Origin: an uncultured Lentisphaeria bacterium
GTDB taxonomy: Bacteria; Verrucomicrobiota; Lentisphaeria; Victivallales; UBA1829
Reading direction: 5' to 3'
Length of the DNA: 21,881 nt
Assembly (NCBI GenBank): GCA_905197955.1
Contig: CAJKAR010000054.1
Span: forward strand, 1 to 21,881
The notes under the pieces are model-generated. The model was not told the DNA's origin. It searched no databases and worked only from the letters and a program-made list of their open reading frames with translations. Shown in pieces: positions 1 to 7,505 of the stretch. The position numbers were made by a program, and so were the translations under genes. Numbering within the stretch: the stretch's first letter is position 1; the number at the start of each line of letters is the position of its first letter.

Positions 1-1
1 A

Positions 2-17
2 AAATCGCAAAGGCTCC
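2..17. repeat. Left copy of 16-bp inverted repeat at window ends
   Basis: Bases 2-17 (aaatcgcaaaggctcc) are the exact reverse complement of bases 21865-21880. The identity stops on both sides (1 against 21881, 18 against 21864). No transposase or integrase lies between the copies. A dispersed repeat, or an assembly or contig boundary falling in a repeat, is more likely than a transposon end. Confidence 0.85.
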
Positions 18-36
18 AAGATGGGAGTTTGTTATA

Positions 37-78
37 AAAAAAGCTGAAGACAGGAATCGACCAGTCTTCAGCTTTTTT
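37..78 (-). terminator. Rho-independent terminator, end of the lacI-GH50-pseudopilin cluster
   Basis: Bases 37-51 and 64-78 form a perfect 15-bp inverted repeat with a 12-base loop: a GC-containing core (GCTGAAGAC/GTCTTCAGC) flanked by six A and six T. Read on the minus strand, the hairpin ends in a T run and begins about 22 bases after the stop codon at 101. Because the arms carry A and T runs on both sides, it could also terminate plus-strand transcription entering from the left. Confidence 0.88.
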
Positions 79-100
79 GATTTTTGTATAAAAAGGATGT

Positions 101-862
101 TTAATCGCTCAGACGACCTCTCCAGAATGGACGATCCTCCAAATTGTTTCCATTGGTAGGAATCATCTCGATCAAACGAGTCTCCACATGTCCATCGACA
201 AAGACCATGTTCATTGCGCGATTGGCACCGTGCCGAATGCGGTTTCGTCCATAGGCTTCCGACCAGATGTTGCTGCGGGTTAAAGCGGAAGGACATCCTT
301 CGCTGGCACTTGTATTTCTGCGTTCGCCATCGGTAATTGCCATTTGCTTGGAAGGCATAAGAACGCGGCGGATGTTCATTGTTCCATTTCTGGCAATGTA
401 ATCCTGACCATAATCACTGATCCAGCTGTTGATCATGTAATGCGCCATGAAACCAAGAAGGTTGTTTGATTGATTCCAGGGAAGATTCTCCTGGGCCGGA
501 CAACCGAATATATCAAACGGTCGACTCAGTTCCGTATTGCTCTGACTTCTCCAGTGAAGTTTGTTTGCGACAGCTTTGTTTGACTTCAGTGCATAGAGTC
601 CGTCCTGCCAGCGTCCGGAACCGGTATAGGATCCGGAACCGCTGTTGAGAAGTCCATTGGCTTTCGGGAAACGACCATCGTTGTTGTCGTTGTACTGAAG
701 CAAAACGAATCCCACCTGTCTTAAATTGGAAGTACAGGCAATATCCCGTGCTTTGGCTCTAGCCTTGTTCAATGCAGGCAGCAGAAGCGCCGCGAGGATG
801 GCGATCACAGCCACAACGATCAGGAGTTCTATCAGGGTAAATTTACAAATGTTTGATTTCAT
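101..862 (-). CDS. Pseudopilin-like protein (prepilin-type N-terminal methylation domain, H-x-DG type)
   Basis: The protein has 253 residues. It opens with a short basic leader and the class III prepilin signal KFTLIELLIVVAVIAILAA (about residues 7-25), one hydrophobic helix expected to anchor in the inner membrane or in a pseudopilus after prepilin-peptidase processing. Residues 26-50 are a charged amphipathic continuation (LLPALNKARAKARDIAC). The rest is a globular domain ending in H-x11-DG (HGANRAMNMVFVDGHV), a variant of the H-x9-DG motif of the DUF1559-like pseudopilins abundant in Planctomycetes and Lentisphaerae. The residue before the Phe is Lys, where type IV prepilins have Gly. GGAGG at 869-873, six bases upstream, fixes the ATG start. 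It follows a second paralogue and a glycoside hydrolase. The exact role (pseudopilus subunit or anchored accessory domain) is unknown. Confidence 0.87.
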   Translation of the reverse strand: MKSNICKFTLIELLIVVAVIAILAALLLPALNKARAKARDIACTSNLRQVGFVLLQYNDNNDGRFPKANGLLNSGSGSYTGSGRWQDGLYALKSNKAVANKLHWRSQSNTELSRPFDIFGCPAQENLPWNQSNNLLGFMAHYMINSWISDYGQDYIARNGTMNIRRVLMPSKQMAITDGERRNTSASEGCPSALTRSNIWSEAYGRNRIRHGANRAMNMVFVDGHVETRLIEMIPTNGNNLEDRPFWRGRLSD

Positions 863-868
863 GATGTG

Positions 869-873
869 CCTCC
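869..873 (-). promoter_or_regulatory. Ribosome binding site of the 101-862 gene
   Basis: GGAGG on the minus strand, six bases before the ATG at 860-862. It is a near-ideal Shine-Dalgarno sequence and confirms the start codon. Confidence 0.8.
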
Positions 874-887
874 TTTCCTTCTTTTAA

Positions 888-916
888 ACGATAGTTTCTT
901 ATCCTTTTATTATCAA
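888..916 (-). promoter_or_regulatory. Possible sigma-70-type promoter upstream of the 101-862 gene
   Basis: On the minus strand, TTGATA (911-916) is followed after 17 bases by TATCGT (888-893). The spacing is right, the -35 has five of six consensus bases, but the -10 is poor. If real, it gives the last pseudopilin gene its own transcription in addition to read-through from the cluster. Confidence 0.3.
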
Positions 917-943
917 GCAGTGTTTGAATTTTTTTTGAATTTC

Positions 944-977
944 GGCTGATTCCAGTTATGCCTTTGGAGAATCAGCC
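944..977 (-). terminator. Hairpin between the two pseudopilin genes, possible weak terminator
   Basis: GGCTGATTC (944-952) and GAATCAGCC (969-977) form a 9-bp stem with a 16-base loop, 27 bases after the stop codon of the 1005-1751 gene. On the minus strand no T run follows, so efficient intrinsic termination is doubtful. Partial termination or mRNA 3'-end protection are alternatives. Confidence 0.35.
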
Positions 978-1004
978 TTTTCAATAATCTGCTGGAAACA
1001 ATGA

Positions 1005-1751
1005 TTACCAATCTTCTTTTACAAAAAGATTGTCATGGTACCAGCCACTCGGATTTGCATAGCTTTTGCGATTAAATCTCAGGGTCTGGTATCCAAGAGA
1101 TGTCACATGACCATCAAACATTACAACATTTGCGCGAAGGATATGACGGGCATATGCGGGACACCATGCTCCGGAACTGTTGATCGGAGCAACTTCAGCA
1201 TCAATTTCCCAGTAGGTGGATGCGGATGCTCCTCCATAGCGGATCTTCCCGTTATAAGCATTGTCGATAGGAACCGTATCGCAAAACACACCGAGAGAAG
1301 AGTTCCGTCCGAAGCGGGAGAATTCCTGCACTTTATGCAGTTTATAACATTTTCCTCCCATACCATCTGACTTCAGATTTTCTCCAAAGCTGTAAGTATT
1401 CAAACCGTACCCAATCTTTTTTCCCCACCAGTCATTACTTGTCTTTTTGGAATCATCCCAGCCGAATACTGTTTCAGCAGCACAATGAAACGTCTGCGGA
1501 GCCATTTTATACTGCTGGTAGAGAAATCTCGGCCATGGAATACTGTGAAGCAGAGCAGGCATGCACCAGTCATCGTAATCATTCTGATAAAATACCATGG
1601 CTTTGGCAAACTGGCTCATATTTCCTGTGCAGGAAATGCTTTGAGCTTTTTTTCTTGCTTTTTCCAGAGCCGGCAGCAACAGCCCTGCCAGAATGGCAAT
1701 AATGGCAATTACCACGAGGAGCTCTATGAGTGTGAATTTACGAGTTTTCAT
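1005..1751 (-). CDS. Pseudopilin-like protein (prepilin-type N-terminal methylation domain, H-x9-DG type)
   Basis: With the ATG at 1749-1751 the protein has 248 residues and begins MKTRKFTLIELLVVIAIIAI, a textbook class III prepilin signal plus transmembrane helix, followed by LLPALEKARKKAQSISC, typical of Lentisphaerae pseudopilins. The C-terminal part contains H-x9-DG (RHILRANVVMFDGHV). A longer version starting at TTG 1781 is possible, but GGGAG at 1759-1763 sits seven bases before the ATG and the added ten residues would give an unusually long leader. The gene begins 39 bases after the glycoside hydrolase stop, so the two are probably co-transcribed. As in its neighbour, Lys replaces Gly before the conserved Phe. 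It is expected to be membrane-anchored with a periplasmic globular domain. The role is not established. Confidence 0.87.
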   Translation of the reverse strand: MKTRKFTLIELLVVIAIIAILAGLLLPALEKARKKAQSISCTGNMSQFAKAMVFYQNDYDDWCMPALLHSIPWPRFLYQQYKMAPQTFHCAAETVFGWDDSKKTSNDWWGKKIGYGLNTYSFGENLKSDGMGGKCYKLHKVQEFSRFGRNSSLGVFCDTVPIDNAYNGKIRYGGASASTYWEIDAEVAPINSSGAWCPAYARHILRANVVMFDGHVTSLGYQTLRFNRKSYANPSGWYHDNLFVKEDW

Positions 1752-1758
1752 AAATTTT

Positions 1759-1763
1759 CTCCC
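1759..1763 (-). promoter_or_regulatory. Ribosome binding site deciding the start at 1751
   Basis: GGGAG on the minus strand, seven bases upstream of the ATG at 1749-1751. It favours the ATG over the in-frame TTG at 1779-1781. Confidence 0.65.
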
Positions 1764-1790
1764 TTTTTTTTCTTTATTCAAATGTTTTGA

Positions 1791-3848
1791 TTATTTCATG
1801 GAATTTACAAGTTTTCCGTTCATGCGGTAGCGATACATATTCGCTCCGACTTCACGGGCGGCTTTTGTCAGTTCGGGATAGGGAGTATCGGCGACATCCA
1901 CAAAACCGATCTGATATCCTTCACCGTCATAACGGCCCGTCAGCGGCTGATCGCGGAACTGGAACCAGTGAGCTCCGACAAAATTCGGATGCACCAGTGC
2001 TCCCTGAACAAAACGCGTGTAGCTGTTTGCGCGTTCCTGCTGATCGCCAACCGGAGCGAGACTCGAACTGAACATTCCACGATCATAGGTTCCGAAGTGG
2101 AATTCTCCGATCAGGACCGGACGGTCGCGGAAATCGCTGCGCTTCACATTGTTGACGCTGTTGCTGTATGTGTTGACACTGACAACATCGCAATACTTCG
2201 CCGCAGCCGCCCAGACACTTCCCTTCTGACGGAATCCGACAAAACGGCAGCCAAGGTACAGACGGTACGGAGCTGTCTTTTTGATTCCTTTCCGGCAGGT
2301 TTCAAAATAGCGGTTGACGAATTTTGTATAGAAATCTTCACTGTCTTTCCGGAACGCATCGCTCTTCGGCAGATTTCTGCTTCTGGAATCCGCAAGTGCT
2401 TTCCAGTCGGCATATTTTGTTTTCCAGGCAGCATTGAGTTTCTCGATCGTCGAATACTGTTTTTTCAGATCGTTGATGAACTCCACCTTTGCCGGCTGAG
2501 TCGGAACTGCCTGCATCACAGCGGAAATAATATCATTGAAACGGAGTTCATTGTCGATGAAGTAACCGATGCACATAGGATCGGTCAGCGACTGTTTGAT
2601 CGCCGGATCTTCCGCTGCACGATCACGCAGAATATTTCCCATTTTCACATCGAACTGCGGATCGAACACATCATAGAATTTGACCCGGCTCTCCGCAAAA
2701 CGGGGGAATCCTTTTGCAAAGTCGCTGAGCTGCATCGTGTAAGGCGTACGACCCTTGCGCATGAAATCTCCAGCAGCCCAGTTGCCGATTGTATTGATCC
2801 CCCATGCCTGAAGACGCTTCGTCAGAACAAGATAAAAATCATCCTGATAATTTTCTTTTCCATATTTCTTCTGAAGATTCCACTGAGTAAACGGCAGAAT
2901 ACCATTCGCGGGAAGCTTCTGAGAGAACCACTTTTCATGACCGCGTCCATTGGTGGCATCGGAATGATCGCGGAGCACATCAAGTCCGGTGGACCAGAAG
3001 AGGCGTCCTTCCGGATCGACAAAGAACCATTTGCCCTGGTATTTCTCGACACGGAAATTTCCGGTAGCCTTCAGCTGCGGTCCTTTTGCCCATCCGCCGA
3101 AACGATCCCATTCCGCAGGAGCGGGAGTTTTTTCCAGTTCGGCAAGTTCGCGTTTGTGTTCAGCAACCAATTCCTGATCGTTATGGATCTTCTCTGGCCA
3201 GTCAATATGTTTGTACTGACCGTAGACATCAATGAACGGAAAATATTTGTCGCCTGCAACGACTTTTCTGGATGTGTCAGGAGTTCCCTCCAGGCGCAGA
3301 TTGGTCAGACGGCAGTTCAGAAGACCTTTGCGTTCCGCCTCAAACGGCCACTGCATTTTGAATTCGATTCCGTTGATCTTCGTTGTGTCCAGCGGATTTT
3401 TGAAATTGCGTCCGCCTTCGGGAGCCGTGAACAGCGAAGCATGCGGAAGATAGAGACGCATTGTCCGCTTTTCTCCCGGATTGAGTCCAATTCCGGTATT
3501 GACCTCGCGATGCGGAAGATCAACATGGCTGGAGCTTTTGCCGTTGCGAACTCCGCTGGAAATGTGCATCGTCATACGGAGCTGACGATCCTTGGAGAGA
3601 TTTTCGACATCAACTGCAAGATACCTTGCTTTGGAAAAATCAAATTTTTTCCCTTTCGGCGGCTCAATCAGCAGTCCGGAATCCCATTCCGCAGTGTGGC
3701 TGTTGATCGTGATTGCTCCATTTTTCTGTTCCACTTTCGCTTTATAGCGAGCGGTCAGCTGCTCCGGTTTCAGCACCAGATCTTCCGCAACAGCTGAGGT
3801 CAGCGCGGAAACGGAAAGCAGCAGTAACAATGTCCGTAATTTATTCAT
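1791..3848 (-). CDS. Secreted GH50-like glycoside hydrolase (agarase-like, clan GH-A)
   Basis: The protein has 685 residues. Residues 1-21 are a Sec signal peptide (basic start, Leu-rich core, SAVA-ED cleavage). Residues about 25-195 look like a beta-sandwich carbohydrate-binding-type domain. From about 264 the GH50-like barrel starts (FRVEKYQGKWFFVDPEGRLFWSTGLD), the usual opening of agarase-like enzymes. The acid/base candidate is Glu434 in YFIDNEL and the nucleophile candidate is Glu582 in RPVLIGEFHFG, with aromatic WFQFRDQPLTGR (628-639) after it. By family, such enzymes cleave beta-linked galactans or related polysaccharides outside the cytoplasm; the substrate here is unknown. It lies 41 bases after a LacI-type regulator and 39 before a pseudopilin gene. 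A GGGAG-type site precedes the ATG. The GH50 assignment is from motif memory; a related GH-A family is possible. Confidence 0.8.
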   Translation of the reverse strand: MNKLRTLLLLLSVSALTSAVAEDLVLKPEQLTARYKAKVEQKNGAITINSHTAEWDSGLLIEPPKGKKFDFSKARYLAVDVENLSKDRQLRMTMHISSGVRNGKSSSHVDLPHREVNTGIGLNPGEKRTMRLYLPHASLFTAPEGGRNFKNPLDTTKINGIEFKMQWPFEAERKGLLNCRLTNLRLEGTPDTSRKVVAGDKYFPFIDVYGQYKHIDWPEKIHNDQELVAEHKRELAELEKTPAPAEWDRFGGWAKGPQLKATGNFRVEKYQGKWFFVDPEGRLFWSTGLDVLRDHSDATNGRGHEKWFSQKLPANGILPFTQWNLQKKYGKENYQDDFYLVLTKRLQAWGINTIGNWAAGDFMRKGRTPYTMQLSDFAKGFPRFAESRVKFYDVFDPQFDVKMGNILRDRAAEDPAIKQSLTDPMCIGYFIDNELRFNDIISAVMQAVPTQPAKVEFINDLKKQYSTIEKLNAAWKTKYADWKALADSRSRNLPKSDAFRKDSEDFYTKFVNRYFETCRKGIKKTAPYRLYLGCRFVGFRQKGSVWAAAAKYCDVVSVNTYSNSVNNVKRSDFRDRPVLIGEFHFGTYDRGMFSSSLAPVGDQQERANSYTRFVQGALVHPNFVGAHWFQFRDQPLTGRYDGEGYQIGFVDVADTPYPELTKAAREVGANMYRYRMNGKLVNSMK

Positions 3849-3889
3849 TTTCCCAACTCCCTTATGTAAAAATTTTTGTCTTTATGTTT

Positions 3890-4870
3890 TCAACCAATAT
3901 TCCGTACGGAATTTCGTTCGATCAGTTTGACCGGCAGCTCAATGCGACGGGGAACATCCAGATTTTCGCTGAGAACCAGTTCAACCGCCTTTTCCGCAAT
4001 TTCTCTGAGCGGACATGCTATCGTTGTCAATGAAGGCCGCTGGAATTCCGAAATTCCGGGATTTTCAAATCCCATCAGCGAAATATCATCCGGTACTCTC
4101 ACTCCAGCCAGTTCCTGAAGCAGCCAGTTCACTTCGATCACTTTCATATCTTCGCCCGTCACCCAGAGAGCCGTAGCGCCAAAATCAAGAATCTGCTTCA
4201 CGGCCAGATGCAGAGGCACTGTATCGGAAACATTGTAGATCTGATCCTCCGAGACACCTTTTCCAATGAAAAAGTTCCGCAGTCCGCGCATCCGTCCCAC
4301 TCCGCTGTAATCCGATTCGTGAATGACAGCTACACGCCGGTGTCCTTTATTATAAAGATATTCCCCGGCAAGACGTCCAGTCGCTTCGCAATCAAGAAAC
4401 ACCGTATGAAAATAGGCGGAATGATTGTCACTGAGCCAGATCACCGGTATATTCTTCATTTTCTTCAACAGCTCAATGGTTCGTTCTTCCCAGGCGATTC
4501 CGATGATTCCGTCAAACCAGCAGTCTTTCAGGTTGTCGATTCTGTCTTCAGTAATCATTGTTATTCCGGCATCCGCACGGGAAAGAGCAAAGCAGATATA
4601 CTGGGTCAGTGTATTTACATAACCTCCCATTACTGTTTTATGAGGAGGCTCGGTAACCAGGGCAATCTGTTTGTTTCTCACACCCACTCTGGGACGAAAA
4701 CCCAGTTCTCGTGCAGCCGAAAGCACTCTGCAACGCGTTTCCGAAGGAATCAAGGTACTGTTATTGAATACTCTGCTCACGGTTCCAGTCGAAACTTTTG
4801 CCTGCTGCGCCACTCTGGCAAGAACACCGGACGCACTGCTCGTGCTGTTATGTGTTTTCGACTTGATCAT
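3890..4870 (-). CDS. LacI-family transcriptional regulator
   Basis: The protein has 326 residues. A LacI helix-turn-helix with hinge spans about 17-62 (VLARVAQQAKVSTGTVSRVFNNSTLIPSETRCRVL, then AARELGFRPR). The sugar-binding core follows, with typical segments such as GIIGIAWEE, AGEYLYNKGHRRVAVIHESDYSGVGRMRGL and ISLMGFENPGISEFQRPSLTTI near the end. By family it is a cytoplasmic dimer or tetramer that releases or binds its operator in response to a sugar. The first 16 residues form a Ser/Thr-rich extension before the helix-turn-helix. It is the first gene of a minus-strand cluster with the GH50-like enzyme, so it probably regulates that cluster and itself. A consensus promoter (4909-4937) and an upstream palindrome (4966-4980) support autoregulation by inference. 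Confidence 0.92.
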   Translation of the reverse strand: MIKSKTHNSTSSASGVLARVAQQAKVSTGTVSRVFNNSTLIPSETRCRVLSAARELGFRPRVGVRNKQIALVTEPPHKTVMGGYVNTLTQYICFALSRADAGITMITEDRIDNLKDCWFDGIIGIAWEERTIELLKKMKNIPVIWLSDNHSAYFHTVFLDCEATGRLAGEYLYNKGHRRVAVIHESDYSGVGRMRGLRNFFIGKGVSEDQIYNVSDTVPLHLAVKQILDFGATALWVTGEDMKVIEVNWLLQELAGVRVPDDISLMGFENPGISEFQRPSLTTIACPLREIAEKAVELVLSENLDVPRRIELPVKLIERNSVRNIG

Positions 4871-4908
4871 TTTTTATTCCCACTTCCTTTTTTGTTTTCT
4901 CTTTAAAA

Positions 4909-4937
4909 ATTATACTCTAAAACAGTGCAAATGTCAA
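4909..4937 (-). promoter_or_regulatory. Consensus sigma-70-type promoter of the lacI-GH50-pseudopilin cluster
   Basis: On the minus strand, TTGACA (4932-4937) and TATAAT (4909-4914) are both perfect consensus and are separated by exactly 17 bases (4915-4931). Transcription would begin near 4902, leaving a leader of about 30 bases before the ATG at 4868-4870. Confidence 0.85.
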
Positions 4938-4965
4938 TCCTTTTTTTGTAAAAAATTAATTATTT

Positions 4966-4980
4966 ATGCAATTTTTGCAT
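4966..4980. promoter_or_regulatory. Palindrome upstream of the lacI promoter, candidate operator
   Basis: ATGCAA (4966-4971) and TTGCAT (4975-4980) form an inverted repeat with a three-base spacer, about 30 bases upstream of the -35 box. It is the right size for a dimeric regulator. There is no other clear copy near the cluster, so assignment to the adjacent LacI protein is only a suggestion. The stretch is AT-rich, which raises the chance of a random palindrome. Confidence 0.35.
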
Positions 4981-5265
4981 GAATTATATTTTTTCCCCGG
5001 AATGATTCTCTAAAAGGAAAAAACAGAAAAGCCGCAAAGATGCGAAAACAACTTGCCATTCAGAATGTAAGATTCAGGAAAATCAAACTTAAAAACTCTC
5101 GGAAAAATTCAAATCTGACTCATCATTATATATAGTATGAAAAAAAAATATATTCCCCAGTTTCAGCAATTCTTTCCTGTATATAGAAACCCGTCATTTT
5201 TTTGTCATCAACCATTTAAAATACATAAGTAAATAACATACAACATATTATAGACAATTTATTTA
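4981..5265. other. Non-coding AT-rich spacer
   Basis: No convincing reading frame, RNA gene or terminator is visible between the lacI regulatory region and the hairpin at 5266-5293. CCGTCATTT at 5191-5199 repeats the arm sequence of that hairpin. The rest is AT-rich with no obvious organisation. Confidence 0.5.
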
Positions 5266-5293
5266 ATCCGTCATTTCTTAAAAAATGACGGAT
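5266..5293 (-). terminator. Hairpin downstream of the membrane protein gene, possible terminator
   Basis: ATCCGTCATTT (5266-5276) and AAATGACGGAT (5283-5293) form a perfect 11-bp stem with a six-base loop, 36 bases past the stop at 5330. The minus-strand tail (TAAATAAATTG) is AU-rich without a proper U run, so termination is plausible but not certain. A smaller palindrome, CGTCA-T-TGACG, lies at 5303-5313, between the stop codon and this hairpin. Confidence 0.45.
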
Positions 5294-5329
5294 CCAACCC
5301 ATCGTCATTGACGAATCCGTGTGTAATAT

Positions 5330-7477
5330 TCATCCGTTTATGATTCTGGAAACACGGCTGAGGCAGAGAAGAATCACTGCCGCCATCAATCCTCCGGCCG
5401 GAAGTGCAAGGGCGGCAACAACAAAAATTCCAAATGAAGCTCCGAACAAGGTCATCGGAGGAATCAGAACGGAAAAGAGACCATCTCCACTTTTCTTGCG
5501 AAAATCGAAATAAGCATATCCGCAGCAAATTCCAACAACAACCGAGGATGCAAAAAGCGAAAGAAAAGCGCCTCTGCTGTCCAGCATGGAACAAAGAGAG
5601 ATCAATACAGGTAGAATCCCTGCTGTCAAATGCATGATCCGTGTATTTTCCATTCGTCCGGAAAGAATTCCTCCTGAAATTGCACCAGCGGAAAAAATCC
5701 CGATCAGATAGGGCAGATTGGCATACAGAGATCCCGTCTTCACCTGAAACAGAAACAGAAGCATCGAAAATGTTCCGAGTGCGTAAAAACCATTTTCAAA
5801 TGAAGTAAACAACATTTTCACATCCAGCCGGAACGAGAGGAAATAACGCAGAAGAAGATATACAAAAAACAGTCCTGCCAGAACCGCAATATAGTATTTC
5901 AGAATAAAATCGTAAATTTTCAAAGGCCATTCAAATTTCTTTCCGGAAAAGAACGGATTATTCCGCCAGCTCAGACGGACAATTTCCGGATGAAACTCAC
6001 TGGTCTCCACTCCCTGAAATTCCTTTCCGTATCCCACATTTCTGGATTCGGAAAGCAGCATATTGCCTACAATATAGAACAATCCGGAAGGAGCCACTTT
6101 TCTGCCTCCGGTCAGCTTTTCGAGTCTTTTTTCCAGAATATTCGGAGAAAAAGTCAAATTGCTGCTGTTCGAAGCGATCAGGATTCCTGTTCTGCCCGCA
6201 GTGTACACAACATTGCGGAAAACACGTTTTACAGTGGCTATAATTCCCCGCCGCATTCTTTCCACAGCTTCCGGAGTATATCCCGGCGGATTCGGAAGAC
6301 GCATCGCAAAAACAGCATCCGGTTTCATTTTTTTCTCTGCAGCCTGAATGGTTTCCAGCATGTAGTAGCGATGCATTCCAAGAGAATAAATTTCAGAAAT
6401 GCCAATGACCACAAGATCATATCCTGCCCGTTTCCGTTTCAGGAATTCGATTGGATCAGCAGTGGACATGCGAATCTTGTTTTTCGGAAAAAGAGCCGAT
6501 GAAATCACTCCCGCCGCAACCGCATCGGGAACCAGGGCATCGACTGACTCAATGTGCGGCATGATTTCCATGGATACGGTCAGAGAGGTCCCAGGACTGG
6601 TGATCAGAAGCGCTTTCTGCCCGGATCGATTATTCTGGAGACTGGATACCAGAACCAGCATTTTATCAAAATCAAATGCATACTCATACAGTCTGCGTGT
6701 CTTTCCGTTCAAAAAAATTCCATATTCACTGAATTCGTATTTGCCGATGGAAGAATTCAGAAAACGATGAAAAAAACGCTGCGGCGCATGACGGACCATC
6801 AGAAAAACACCCGCGGAAAATGCTGCCAGACACAGCAGAAACAGGAATACGACCACTCCTTTTCCGGTCAATTTCAAATTGACTTTCCCAATTCCGTCTG
6901 CCAATGCAACAACCAGAAAAATCCCGCCTGCAATCACCGGATAAAAAAAGGAGCCACGGAAAGAAAAACAGGAAATCACCTGAAGCAGGGCCGCTCCGGT
7001 CAAAAATCCGCTCAATGTTCCGTAAATAAATTTTTCATTTTCTTCATACAGAGCGCCTCGGCTGAAAAAAGCTCCGTAAATTAGTCCCGTAGACGCTCCG
7101 GCAATCGCCGATGCAAGAAGATAGATCAGAAGAAGAAGTCCATCCGACTCCGGAAAAATCAGATTTCTGCGGATATCCACCGTGGAGGAAACGCAGATCA
7201 GAAGAAGAAGATTCAATACAAATACCGCTAAAAGGTATCCGCATAAAAGATACAAAAATTCAAATGCGGCTCCGCGTCTTGTTTTGCGTGGAATCAGGAG
7301 AAGGATGGATGTCAGAGAAGCGATCAGGATCACCGGAACTGCAACAGCCGGCAAAATAAACTCCGAACCGCCCGTGGATGACATGACGGTACGAAACAAT
7401 TCGGTATAAACCGAAAGAATAAAAATTCCCAGAAAAAACGCTTCCGCAAAAAAGCCCGATTTCAAAAACTTCCACAC
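5330..7477 (-). CDS. Polytopic membrane protein with a degenerate spermidine-synthase-like domain
   Basis: The protein has 715 residues in three parts: about eight hydrophobic helices (1-235), a soluble domain (about 236-520), and about seven helices (521-712). This is the layout of membrane-fused spermidine synthase-like proteins. The soluble domain follows the aminopropyltransferase order: a short beta segment (KYEFSEYGIFLNGKTRRLYEY), a Rossmann strand (KALLITSPGTSL, 288-299), ALVPDA where VEIDP is expected, then RMSTADPIEFLKRKRAGYDLVVIGISE (336-362). The GGGDGG cofactor loop, the acidic ribose-binding residue and the catalytic Asp region are not conserved, so enzyme activity is doubtful. 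The start is GTG at 7475-7477 with a purine-rich stretch upstream; the first ATG would remove a membrane helix. It lies 28 bases after a gene for a secreted protein. Family resemblance is moderate; the function is unknown. Confidence 0.7.
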   Translation of the reverse strand: MWKFLKSGFFAEAFFLGIFILSVYTELFRTVMSSTGGSEFILPAVAVPVILIASLTSILLLIPRKTRRGAAFEFLYLLCGYLLAVFVLNLLLLICVSSTVDIRRNLIFPESDGLLLLIYLLASAIAGASTGLIYGAFFSRGALYEENEKFIYGTLSGFLTGAALLQVISCFSFRGSFFYPVIAGGIFLVVALADGIGKVNLKLTGKGVVVFLFLLCLAAFSAGVFLMVRHAPQRFFHRFLNSSIGKYEFSEYGIFLNGKTRRLYEYAFDFDKMLVLVSSLQNNRSGQKALLITSPGTSLTVSMEIMPHIESVDALVPDAVAAGVISSALFPKNKIRMSTADPIEFLKRKRAGYDLVVIGISEIYSLGMHRYYMLETIQAAEKKMKPDAVFAMRLPNPPGYTPEAVERMRRGIIATVKRVFRNVVYTAGRTGILIASNSSNLTFSPNILEKRLEKLTGGRKVAPSGLFYIVGNMLLSESRNVGYGKEFQGVETSEFHPEIVRLSWRNNPFFSGKKFEWPLKIYDFILKYYIAVLAGLFFVYLLLRYFLSFRLDVKMLFTSFENGFYALGTFSMLLFLFQVKTGSLYANLPYLIGIFSAGAISGGILSGRMENTRIMHLTAGILPVLISLCSMLDSRGAFLSLFASSVVVGICCGYAYFDFRKKSGDGLFSVLIPPMTLFGASFGIFVVAALALPAGGLMAAVILLCLSRVSRIING

Positions 7478-7505
7478 AAGCAGACTCTCTTACCCCTTCC
7501 GCTCC

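Noticed and set aside
1752..1781. TTG start adding ten residues to the second pseudopilin
   Set aside because: The ATG at 1749-1751 has a good ribosome site seven bases upstream and gives the usual short leader.
1968..3797. 609-codon open frame on the plus strand opposite the glycoside hydrolase gene
   Set aside because: It lies wholly antisense to a well-supported gene with signal peptide and catalytic motifs, has no recognisable domain and many rare-looking His/Arg/Phe runs. It is a by-product of the sense codon usage.
7044..7409. Several short plus-strand frames opposite the start of the membrane protein gene
   Set aside because: They are Arg/Glu-rich antisense products of a hydrophobic coding region, without ribosome sites or family resemblance.
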